Shown here: piece by piece, positions 1 to 10,975 of the stretch
Layout of the letters: each line of letters opens with the position of its first letter
How positions within the stretch are numbered: position 1 is the stretch's first letter
Assembly: GCA_009667805.1 (NCBI GenBank)
Contig: CM019063.1
Span: 413,144,626 to 413,208,625 of the forward strand
Origin: Leptobrachium leishanense
Taxonomy: Eukaryota > Chordata > Amphibia > Anura > Megophryidae
DNA length: 64,000 bases
Direction: 5' to 3'
Notes under the pieces: model-generated
The model's input: the letters and a program-made list of their open reading frames with translations, nothing else
What the model was told of the DNA's origin: nothing
Database searches by the model: none
Program-made: the position numbers and the translations under genes

Positions 1-180
1 ACTTGTATGCTTTGGGTCATTGTCCTGTTACATCACCCATCCGCTGCGGAGCTTCAGTTGGCGGACAGATGGTCTTATGTTTTCCTGCAAAATGTCTTGA
101 TAAACTCTGGAATTCATTTTTCCATCAATGACAACAATCCGTCCAGGCCCTGAGGCAGCAAAGCAGCCCCAAACCATGAT

Positions 181-673
181 TATTATTATTATTATTATTA
201 TTCTTTATTTATAAAGCGCCAGCATATTCCGCAGCGCTGTACAATAAGCACAGTATAGACAGGGTTACAATACATTGAACAACATTTGACAAACAGTACA
301 GGAGGAGATGAGGGCCCTATTCCCGTAGGAACTCACAATCTGGGAGGGTTGGGGTTGGAAACAGGAGGAGAGGACTGTAAGGTTAGAGTGATTGATGATT
401 GCGTCAGTGAGTTGGGTGGTAGGCTTCCCTAAATAGGAACGTTTTAAGGGAGCGTTTGAAGGAAGAGAAGTTAGGGGAAAGTCTGACAGTACGAGGGAGA
501 GCGTTCCAGAGAGTGGGGGCTGCGCGTGAAAATCCTGCAGTCTATCATGGGAAGAGGTGATGCGGTGAGAAGCTAGGCGCAGGTCACTGTTTGACCTTAG
601 GGAGCGGGCTGGGGTGTATTTGGTGATTAGTGAGGACAGGTAGTGGGGAGCTGAGTTAGTGAGGGTTTTGTAG
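181..673 (-). mobile_element. L2 LINE 3' end (copy a), inserted in Tc1 element A
   Basis: On the minus strand this reads the end of an L2 reverse transcriptase ORF, then a 3' UTR ending in the motif CGCTTTATAAATAAAG and a (TAA)n tail, which on + is the TTATTATT run at 181-203. The Tc1 sequence reads on across the insertion, with about three bases (GAT) repeated at the borders. It is a 5'-truncated copy. Confidence 0.85.
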
Positions 674-1340
<667 letters not shown>

Positions 1341-1654
1341 TAATATCACACTGATTGGACTCAAGGGTGTCTCACTCCTGGCTCCAATTAGCTCTTGGAG
1401 TAGTCATTAGGCTAGGGGTTCACATACTTTTTCCACCCTGCACTGTGAATGTTTACATGTTATGTTCAATAAACATATGAAAACATATAATGTTTGTGTT
1501 GTATTATTTTAAGCAGACTGTGTTTTTCAAATTGTTGTGACTTAGATGAAGATCAGAGCACATTTTATGACCAATTCATGCAAAAGTCCACGTAATCCCA
1601 AGGGTTCACATACTTTTTCTTGCCACTGTAGATCTCTTACTTAGTAAAATCGAC

Positions 1655-1876
1655 TAAAATTTTACACAGAAACATCCCTATGGACAGACGGACTGCATTT
1701 ATGCGTCCAGCATTTTTGACGGACAAAATGTTTTTTTATTTCCCATCTATATCCGTCAAAAATAACGTCAGTCACAAAAACGGACCGTGTGGCCACTACT
1801 GCGTCTTCCGTCAGAACGTGCGTCCGTACTGCACGGACGCACAGTCCGTACAAAATGCGCTCGTCTGACCCTAGCC
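1655..1876. mobile_element. TTAA-type (Kolobok-like) MITE, truncated copy
   Basis: The right end GTCTGACCCTAGCC at about 1863-1876, followed by TAAG, matches the ends of the copies at 38724-39150 and 46985-47409. The inner part resembles, in reverse, the copy at 59847-60280, with shared runs such as CGTCAAAAAT and GTGGCCAC. No left terminal repeat is visible. Confidence 0.65.
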
Positions 1877-2009
1877 TAAGATGTCAGTGAAAACCATTGT
1901 CATACTTTTCATTTTTAAACATGCACACATAAACATTTATAAGCCCTAAAAGGCCTCAATCATTCTTCACAGGGGTCATCAATCTTTGCCCACCAGGGGT
2001 ACTATTATC

Positions 2010-3110
2010 CGCCCTAAACTAAAACATGGCTGCTAATGGGAAAAATTATCGCTCGCAAATCTCCCTTTAGCTTCCCCATTTTACAAGTGGATTACGGGGA
2101 AGGCTGCTAGTAGCAGATGCTAACCTCTAGGATGCTCACGGCAGTACTAACACGCCACAGTGAGCATCCCCTCCATGGAGTCCATAGGACTTCATAGAGG
2201 CTTCTCCTGCCGGGTCACATTATTATTATATTATTATACTTTATTTATATAGCGCCATCATGTTCCGCAGCGCTGAACAATGGGCATGAGATGGACAGGG
2301 TTACATTACATTGAGACTGAACAACATTTGATAAACTGATACATGAGGAAACAAGTGACCTATTCCCGTGGGAACTCACAATCTAGAAGGGTTGGGGGTG
2401 GAAACAACAAGAGGAGAGGACTGCAAGGTGGGAGTGATGGACTGGTTGGGGCAGTGAGGTGTGTTAGTGAGTTGGGTGGTACTCATAATGTCGTAATGTA
2501 GTAATGTCTTATATGAGATGGAGAGATGTAGATAGGGGAGGGGATGGTGGTACAGAGGCAGGAGTTCCATTTTAGGATGAATGCAGAGTAAAAGAGAAGA
2601 GACAGGGAGCGCATTGTGCAGCAGTATGCAGACCACATGACTGGCAGGATCTTGCCTCTCGCGAGATCCTGCAAGTCCACGGAGAGAGACTGGGGACTCT
2701 TTTCCCCCAGTCTGACTCTGCTCCCAGCAGCTAGAAGCGGCGGATCGGGCCGCCATTCTCGCTTCCGGATGAGAAGTGAGTATTTGATTTTTTTTTGTTG
2801 GGGGGGGGGTTCCAGGTGTTGCTAATTGATTCCGCAGAAGCTCTAAGCTGTAGGAAACTTTTTCAGTTAGCAGCAGCAGTTCGTAATTAACGTTAGGACT
2901 ATGTGATCCTAACAGTAATTACTGATTGCTTACTCTTTGTGCTCCCCATGTTAAGCAAAGGATACGCAAAGTACAGTAAACTCATGCTAAAAATTGTTAA
3001 TTCCGTTGCGCTAAAGGGTTTTTTAAACACGTTAACAATCGGGAGGTGATACAGGTGCTCCGCTATCACCTCAATTAAACTAGTGTTAATGTTAAGGAGG
3101 TGATAGTGCC
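2010..3110. mobile_element. Harbinger-like non-autonomous element, copy h1, with an L2 inside
   Basis: The sequence after 2500 (TCTCGCGAGATCCTGCA, CTTTTCCCCCAGTCTG, CTCCCCATGTTAAGCA) matches 52550-54200, and parts match 38.6-40.6 kb. It belongs to a family whose intact copy is 52294-54324. Terminal repeats are not clear here, so borders are approximate. ORFs in it are chance. Confidence 0.55.
2221..2485 (-). mobile_element. L2 LINE 3' end (copy b)
   Basis: A TTATTATTATA run is followed by CTTTATTTATATAGCGCC and CCGCAGCGCTGAACAATG, the L2 3' end on the minus strand, then sequence shared with copies a and f (CTATTCCCGTGGGAACTCAC). It lies within h1. Confidence 0.8.
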
Positions 3111-3349
3111 CCAGATTTTTAGGAACTACTTTTCACATGAATCTGTCAGTGTAATACGTAGTACTTGGGACATGTAATTCCAAAACATCTGTAGTGTCAC
3201 CTCTGCCTTAGCACCTTATTCCACTATAAGGTTGCTTTTTTATGGTGTTATTCCATCTTCAACAAAGCAACCCCATGGTATGTCCATAGGTTTTCGTCTA
3301 AATTATGGTGAAACTTATGCAGGCTTTGGATGAAAGTAACAATAGGTGC

Positions 3350-6300
3350 TTTAAAATTGGGCCTTTAGTGTCGGCAACAGTGTCGTCACACCGTAACCCC
3401 TCTGTGGTATTGTGGAAGAGTGCAGGGTTGGACCCTGTTTTCCAAAAAATTTAATTGATATAAATCTGGTACAGGCGTCAGTGCACCCAAATATTGTGCC
3501 TTTGGTGGCAGCAAGTGCCTTCACACAGTAACCCCTTTGTGGTCTTGTGGAAGAGTTCAGTGGTGGAGGTTTTGTGCATACAGAAGACATCCCGATCTAT
3601 TCCGTTACGTCCGCATCAGGGGATTGATAGCTGCTGATCCAGGACTGATTCATTTTTATAAATGTCAGCCGGTCTACAGAGTCAGTGGACAGACGCATTC
3701 TTTTGTCTGTGACATAACCTCCAGCGGCAATGAACGTCCTTTCAGAAAGCACGCTGGATGAAGGGCAACCTAGTAGCTGCATAGCATATTGGCTAAGTTC
3801 TGGCCAGTGATCCAATCTCAACACCCAGTAAGCCAGTGGATCATCTGCTGGAAAGGTATCAGGTCTGCCCTTGTCCCTAGGTAGTCCTGCACCATACGGT
3901 GACGACGCTGGGAATGGGTGCCTACATTTGACGTCCCTGGGCGTCGTGGTCTAAAATTTTTTAAAAAGGCATCAGTCAAGCGGCCCTGGCCTTCACCACT
4001 ATTCCTCTGATCATCCGCAGCCTCAGAAGCACCTGTGTCATCACTTTGTAACCTACCAGTGCCTGGAAAGGTGTTACACAATGTCGCTTTAGAGCATCCT
4101 CAAGTTTTTTCATCCTGTGCTCCCTCTGTGTGGGCAGGATGAGCTCTGCAACTTTACCCTTGTATCGTGGATCAAGAAGGCTTGCCAACCAGTAATGATC
4201 CCTCTCCTTGATAGCACGAATCCTGGGGTCCTTTACAAGGCTTTTCAGGATAAGGGAGCCCATGCAGCGTAGGTTGGAGGTGGCATTAGCTTCCAAGTCT
4301 TCCTGGTCAATGAGGATGACCCCATCGTGCACTTCCTCCTCCCAGCCACGTACTAGTCCTTGTGTTTCTAGGCACACAAAACCCTCTCTTGAGGAATCCC
4401 CAACTTCAATGCCCCCTCTACTTAAATATTCCTCCTCCTCCTCATCCTCCTCCTGTCTGATCTGAGGAGGACCCGCTGGAATGCTGTCTGCGGAAAGACT
4501 GGGGCCTTGAGAACTAGGAAAGGCCTCCTCTTCCTCCCGCTGCTCTGTCTCTAGAGCCACATCTATAATTCCCCGCAGAGTGTGCTCCAGCAGGAACACT
4601 AAAGGAATTATGTCACTGATGCATGCACTGTCCCTGCTCACCATCCTCGTTGCCTCCTCAAATGGTGACAGTACAGTGCATGCATCCTTGATCATCAACC
4701 ACTGCGGGGGGGGGAAACCAAGTTGACCTGAACCTGTCCTTGTGCCATACTCACACAGGTACTCGTTGATGGCCCTCTGCTGCTTGTGCAAACGCTGCAG
4801 CATTGCTAATGTCGAGTTCCACCTGGTGGGCATGTCACAGATCAGACGGTTTGTGGGAAGGTGGAATTCTCTTTGAATTTCTGCCAGTCAAACACTTGCT
4901 GGGAATAACCGTCTGAAGTGGTTGCAGACTTTTCTGGCCTGGCTCAGAAGCTCTGCCAGCCCTGGGTACCTGGTTAGGAAGCACTGTACCACCATATTTA
5001 GGACGTGTGCTAGGCATGGTACATGCATCAACTTACCCAGGCATAGGGCGGAGAGAAGGTTGCTGCCATTATCACAGACGACCATTCCCAGCTGAAGCTG
5101 GCGTGGTGTTAACCATCTCTGCACCTGCCCCTGCAGAGCTGACAGAATTTCTGGCCCGGTGTGGCTCCTGTCCCCTAAACAAACCAGCTCAAGCACAGTA
5201 TGGCATCTTTTTGCTTGAGCCATTGCGTAGCCCCTGTCACACGTCAGTTTAACTGCCAGTTCGCCAGAGATACAGAAGGAGGAGGAGGAAGAGGGAGAGG
5301 TGGTGGTGGATCAGACAGACCTCATACAAGCAGCTTTCTGGAGGTGTGGTGGATGACCAAGCTCCAGCACAGAGCCCTGTCTTGGATCCCTCCCAGCTGC
5401 AATCAGAGTTACCCAGTGTGCCGTGAAGGAAATGTAATGGCCCTGTCCATGCTTGCTGGACCACGTGTCTAAAGTCACATGCACCTTGCTGCTGACTGCC
5501 TTTCCCAATGACTCCATAACATTGTCTTCCACGTGCTGGTATAGTGCTGGAATGGCCTTCCGTGAAAAGTAATGGTGTTTTGGAACCTGCCACTGTGGTA
5601 CAGCACATTCAGCAAATTCAGGGAAGGAAGCAGAGTCCACCAGCTGGAAAGGCAGCAGCTGTAATGCGAGTAATTTTGCTAAGCTGGCATTTAGACGCTG
5701 TGCTTGGATGGTTGGGACTATATTTTTTCTTATGCTGCAGCAGCTGGGGCAACGTAATCTGACTGCGTAAATCTTTAGCTGATGGGATGCTGTCACATTG
5801 TGAGGAAGGACCTGGTACATCCATTACTGTAGCATCATCCCTGTCAGTGGAGGTTGGAGTCAATGACATGGCAGGACATATAGTGGGGGTAGAGACAGGT
5901 GAGGAGGTCCTATGCAACGTTTTGCGCCAACGGGATGCGTGGCAGGTGGTCATATGTCGCCTCAAGCACGTGGTACCCAAGCGTCCGGTGTCTTTCCCAC
6001 GCTTGAGCCTCATCTGACACAGATTGCAAATAGCAACGGTGCGGTCTGCTGCACATTTCTTAAAGAACTCCCACACAGCAGAGATCCTGGATGTGTGCTT
6101 TGAGACAACAGCGCTCTGCACCTGAGCAGCTCTGACATCTGATGCCTTGGACTGGCTAGTGCTACGGTTGGTCATAGAGGATGTTGTGCCTCGTGTTTGT
6201 TGTGCCTCCTCCTCCTCACTTGACTCCTCTGTTCGATCAGGCACCCAGGTGGAGTCAGTGACCTCATCATCATTGTCATCACCCCCTATCTCCTCGTCAC

Positions 6301-7569
6301 TGGAGCCAACTTGGCAGTATGCTGCAGCTGCTGGGGCAACATGAGTGCCAGTTATTTGTGTGTCATCACTGGCACCCCCTTCCTCTAGGTTGATTATACT
6401 CCCTTCCTCAACCTCAGAGATTGACTCAGAGCACTGTAGTTGCTGCGCATCCTCAAGCAGCATGTCACTGTCATTGTAGTCAAACAATTCAGCTGACTCC
6501 TCCGTGTGCGATAGTGAGGCTATGGCAGGAGTAGCTGTGGACATGGAGGCTGCATTAGATGCTTTGGCAGCTGAGGTGGACTGTAAAGCACTACAAGCCT
6601 GGCTGGCAGAGGACTGGGAGGATGAGGATGGCCTGGTTAGCCAATCCACCAAATCCTCTGTATGTTGCTGCTGCTTAATACGGCCAGCACCAGTTAGAAA
6701 GGACAAGCATGCCCCTGCAGAGGATGTGCTACGTCCACGACGACCAGAGGCACAGCCTCCCGACACAGAGGCTGCTTGTCCTCTTATCTGTGCCTGGGAA
6801 CGTCTGCCTGTCCTTTTTGGTCTTTCTGACATGGTGAGTGATCTATAGATTAAAGATATACAGAACTCTGATTCAACTCTGCTATAAAAATTGGAGATAT
6901 GCTGCAGAACTCTGATTCAACTCTGGTATAAAGATTAAAGATTTCCAGAACTCTGGTATAACTCAGTGAGACACCCTGATAGCTGGCATCCAGTGACAAG
7001 ACACAGATTACAATTTGCAGAAACCTCCTATAAATCAGTGAGACCCCCTGATGGGTGGAGGTGAGAACACAAAGATTAGAACAATTCCCAGATATTTTGT
7101 AGAAATGAGACCCCCAAAATACTTGGTGGTTGTGAGAACACAAAGATTAGAACAATTCCCAGATATTTTGTATAAATGAGACCCTTCCCAATAGCTGGTG
7201 GCAGACTGGCAGAGAGAACACACACTAACACAACAAACTCCTCTCAAAAAACACGTGCTGAAGCGCTGCGTGGAGCCTTATATAGTGTGCTGCGGGACTT
7301 AGCTCTGTGAGCCCATGATTGGGCAAAATTTGCCCAATCAGGACTCTGAGCCGTGATTGGCATAGTCTTGAACCTGTCTTGCACCTGACCTTGGGACAGG
7401 TGCACGGCTGTAGCCAATTACAAGCTTCAGGTCAGTGGAAGAGTGCATTGTGGTCCATTGTGGTGCATTGTGGGCAAACATGCGGCGAACACGCGGAAAT
7501 GTTCGTAGTTCGCGAACATGCGAACAGGCGATGTTCGAATCGAACTCCGAACCGAACAGCTCATCCCTA
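3350..7569 (-). mobile_element. Full-size hAT transposon relic
   Basis: The right end (5' of the transposase) reads ...GAACAGCTCATCCCTA at 7554-7569, i.e. a hAT-like end TAGGGATGAGC on the minus strand. The 5' non-coding part (6833-7560) holds short direct repeats, for instance a ~33-bp unit (ATTCCCAGATATTTTGTA) at 7080 and 7155, and a TATA-like CACTATATAAGG on minus near 7275. A matching left terminal repeat is not visible near 3120-3400, so the 3' end is probably lost. Two diverged copies of a ~60-bp segment (CACA.AGTAACCCCT) lie at about 3370 and 3500. Confidence 0.85.
3597..6832 (-). pseudogene. hAT transposase with BED finger, broken by frameshifts
   Basis: The start is MSERPKRTGRR at 6832. 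The first 404 codons (to 5618) carry an acidic Ser/Glu-rich stretch, then a BED-type zinc finger at about residues 245-305: CNLC, then HMTTCH. The frame then shifts near 5700. The second piece (5820-5311) has LAKLLALQLLPFQLVDS and the first catalytic Asp in LDTWSSKHGQGHY. The third (5223-4888) has VVCDNGSNLLSAL with the second Asp, and CLAHVLNMVVQ. The fourth (4833-3976) has TRWNSTLAML and LLDPRYKGKV around an acidic insert. The last (3824-3597) is the hAT C-terminal dimerisation region (WPELSQYAMQLLGCPSSSV). All domains are present in order, but at least four frame changes make it inactive. Confidence 0.9.
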
Positions 7570-7959
7570 ATCACTATACAGCCAATGCCAGTCATAGGAA
7601 TGATTAGTGAATAAATATGGGAATAATGCAAGAAAATTTGATGAATTCACTACTTTCTTCACAAAAAAGGTGGAGAGGATCCTCTGTATTGGTTCGCCTC
7701 TTTCGCCCAAGTGGTAGTCACCTTCTGGCAGCTAGACATGTGCATTCGTTTTAGTACTAAAACGATTTAGTCCGAATTTTGGGATAATTTAGTTTTCGTA
7801 TGACTCAAGAGATACGAAACTGCTCAGTACAAAAAACGAAAGAAACAAAATAAAATGCACTACATTTTAGTTTCAGTCCTTTTTGTGATATTACATTGAG
7901 TGAAGGAGACCAGCAATGAAGAGAGCAACATCCCAAGTTCTCCACCCTCCACATGCTAA

Positions 7960-8273
7960 TGCAGTAGGATGTTCTGTACAGAGAGGGAAATTAATTAATT
8001 CAGAAGCATGTTCTATACATTACACAGAGAGGGGTATTAATGCAGGAGGATGTTATATACATTATACAGAGAAAGGTATAAATTGAGGAGGATGCTCTAT
8101 ACAGAGAGGGACATGAATTAATTCAGGAGGATGTTGTATACTTATACAGAGAGGGGTATTAATTAATGCAGGTGGATGTTGTATACATTATACAGAGAGG
8201 GGTATTAATTAATGCAGGTGGATGTTGTATACATTATACAGAGAGGGGTATTAATTAATGCAGGTGGATGTTC
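7960..8273. repeat. Minisatellite in N1, ~48-bp unit
   Basis: About seven units built on GGGGTATTAATTAATGCAGG and ATGTTGTATACATTATACAG. The last three (from ~8130) are almost identical, the earlier ones diverged, so the array probably grew at its right side most recently. Confidence 0.85.
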
Positions 8274-8528
8274 TAAACTTTTTTTTAGCCCTTTAAATCT
8301 AGTGGCTGTGAGCGCTGAGATCGGCTGCTTGTTATATTATCTCTCAGTACAATGTATCAGGCTCAGCTGTTACAGTAACTGACTGTAACAGCGCTCAGAG
8401 TTTCAGTAAAACAAGGAAATAATATTGTTCTAACCTCTTATTTATAGAAATATTATTTACTAGTTTTACTGAAGCTCTGAGCGCTGTGATGAGCAGCAGT
8501 CAGTTACTGTAACAGCTTTGCCTGACAC

Positions 8529-8658
8529 GGGGCAGTATTACAATGTTGGTGCTAACTTAACCAGAGCTGTTGTAAACTGAAAACCTCCATAGGCTATAAT
8601 GGCTCTGGGAAGTTTACAACAGCTCTGGTTAAGTTAGCACCAACTATGTAATATGGGC
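8529..8658. mobile_element. 130-bp foldback MITE (copy 1), inside N1
   Basis: The arms GTTGGTGCTAACTTAACC and GGTTAAGTTAGCACCAAC form a hairpin with a second pair around a loop (CTCCATAGGCTATAATGG). CAC at 8526-8528 and 8659-8661 looks like a 3-bp target duplication. The opposite arm of the N1 palindrome shows the empty site. Two other copies lie at 40777-40906 and 57028-57157. Confidence 0.88.
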
Positions 8659-8881
8659 CACATTGTGCTGAGAGTGAGAGATACTGTAACGAGCAGCGAT
8701 CTCAGCCCTCTGAGGAGCCACTACAATAGTAACTGTATCCACTGGTTTTCGGATGAATTAAATTAGTTTTCATACTAAAGAACTGAAAACGAATTTCTTT
8801 AGCAACTAAATAAATTGCATTTTAGGACTAATCCATTAGTTCAAAACGAAATTTTGTGCTGTGCACATGTCTACTGGCAGC

Positions 8882-9688
8882 CACTCACCAATATCGGTTC
8901 GTAAAATAAGCGAATGTTAGATTAGGAAAATGTTACTTTTGGAAGTAAATGGTAGGGATAATGCGAAAAGAAAGATCGAATGGGCAGCATATGTTTAGAT
9001 TCAGTAGGACACTTGTTTTGCTTTGTTCCAATTTTGTCCCATTCTTGTTATCAATTAGTATTACTGGTATGGTTACAATATTTTAATTTTAACTGCTTCT
9101 GTTTTGTAACCTTGTTTTTAAAGTAAACTGCTAAATTATTTCACTTTATAAAAACCCACTTTAAGGATTTAGGTTTATTTATGTTGACAAGAATATTACT
9201 ACCTTTTTGTCCTGATGTTGTCCTACATCTTCTGTTTTCTTTTTAAACTAAGCATTTCATGTGGTTTATTTAGTTTCATTTGCCAGAGGGATCGGAAAAG
9301 GGGAAGATATCTGATACCCTATGGAATTCTTTGAATATGTAGAAGCAGAAAATCGGTTAATCAAGTAGTTCTGCTAACGCAAATCCAGCTTTGTTACTAA
9401 AATAAATTAATTCTAATCACATTTTAGTTTGTTCAAGTGATGCAGCTTCTGGTGGCTGAACCGCTGAAATCCAAGAATATTCTGTGCATTAATTGCGTAA
9501 TGGTCATGGTAGGACATCTGGAAACAGTCTTCAAATTATTTTCTCAGATCCATGAAATTATTCTTCTTGAATAACTTTCTTTAAAATCCCATTGCTTAGT
9601 TTGACCTCATACTAATGAATTTCCCTATATAAATTCATTATTTAAAAACCCTATGTTTGTTCCATTCAATGTTGTCTGGGGTATAGAT
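8882..9688. other. No feature seen (AT-rich)
   Basis: AT-rich sequence without convincing ORF, terminal repeat or tandem array. It would be flanking DNA or old intron of PRDM5. Confidence 0.6.
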
Positions 9689-10150
9689 ATGGGGCCCTAT
9701 TGCAAAACCGCGTTAACGCGAGGGGAAAAACCCTTACCGCTGAACGTCGTATTACAACGTTTGCACACAAAGTGCGCGTTAACGTCTAACACGAGTGAAC
9801 CTGCGTGCAGGGCCGGTGCTAGACTATTTTGCGCCCTAGGCAAGACCAGCTACTTGCACCCCCCCAAAAAAAAAACTCACATGGGTACATTTGCCCCCAG
9901 CTCTCACATGGTGGATATATTGCCCCCCGCTCACATGGGTACAATTTAGGGTTGCATCGATACCGATACTAGTATCGGTATCGGGGCCGATACTGGGTAC
10001 TGCAGGAGTACTTGGTACTCGTGCAGTACCCCCCGATATTTTTTCCGATACCGGAAGCCGGCATTAAGCCGGCTTGCCGGCATCCGAGGGGCTGCGGCGG
10101 CTGTCCGAATGCTCTATCGGCATTCGGACAGCCGGCCCGGAGCTCTCTGA

Positions 10151-10548
10151 GATACTTACCTTCCTGGGCGCCGCCGGGAATGTCTCCGCGCGTGCGCTCG
10201 TTGGAAGGACCCCAGCCGCGACCACGTGGGACCAGGTGATCGCGGCTGGGGTCCTTCCAACGAGCGCACGTGCGGAGACATTCCCGGCGTCGCCCAGGAA
10301 ATTAAGTATAAACACACTAAGCAGCTGCAGGGCCTGTCTGAATGCAGATAGAGCATTCAGACAGGCCCTGCAGCTGCTCTCCGCTCATACTTACCTTCCT
10401 GGGCGACGCCGGGAAAGTTTCCCCCCGCGCGCTCGTTGGAAGGACCCCAGCCGTGATCACATGGTCCCACGTGGTCGCGGCTGGGGTCCTTCCAACGAGC
10501 GCGCGCGAGCGGAGACATTCCCGGCGGCGCCCAGGAAGGTAAGTATCG
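10151..10548. repeat. Four alternating inverted copies of a ~78-bp unit
   Basis: The unit starts ATACTTACCTTCCTGGGCG and runs to the GCGCTCGTTGGAAGGACCCC region. It occurs forward at ~10151-10229, inverted at ~10231-10307, forward at ~10387-10463 and inverted at ~10466-10548. Between the pairs is another hairpin (10321-10344 with 10354-10378, stem GCAGCTGCAGGGCCTGTCTG). The whole GC-rich block can fold into two long stems. Confidence 0.92.
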
Positions 10549-10554
10549 TTGGGG

Positions 10555-10975
10555 GGGGGTCCATGAGCTGGGGGGCATACCCATGTGTGAGCTGGGGTGC
10601 ATATCCATGAGCTGGGGGGCATATCCATGTGTGAGCTGGGGGGCATACCCATGAGCTGGGGGGCATATCCATGAGCTGGGGGGCATACCCATGTGAGAGC
10701 TGGGGGCATATCCATGAGCTGGGGGGCATATCCATGAGCTGGGGGGCATAACCATGTGTGAGCTGGGGGGCATAACCATGTGTGAGCTGGGGGGGAAAAT
10801 CCATAAGCTGGGGGGCATATCCATGAGCTGGGGCATATCCATGTGTGAGCTGGGGCAAATCTCCATGTGTGAGCTGGGGCAAATCTCCATGTGTGAGCTG
10901 GGGCAATATCCATGTGTGAGCTGGGGCAAATCCATGAATATATATCGGGGGGGGGATATACATGTGAGCTGGGGG
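10555..10975. repeat. Minisatellite in N3, ~21-24-bp unit
   Basis: About 19 units of ATGAGCTGGGGGGCATATCC, some with ATGTGTGAGCTGGGG. It is the reverse complement of the N2 minisatellite unit (CCCCAGCTCACACAT). Long ORFs on both strands are repeat products. Confidence 0.92.

Larger units (their letters stand above)
7733..8873. mobile_element. Non-autonomous hAT element N1
   Basis: The terminal repeats TAGACATGTGCA and TGCACATGTCTA (with an extra GTGCTG in the right one) are flanked by a perfect 8-bp duplication CTGGCAGC at 7725-7732 and 8874-8881. The element is 1141 bp. The left third is a tandem array (7960-8273). The right half is a long imperfect palindrome (arms about 8304-8420 and 8455-8715) interrupted by a 130-bp foldback MITE. 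No coding sequence. Confidence 0.9.
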
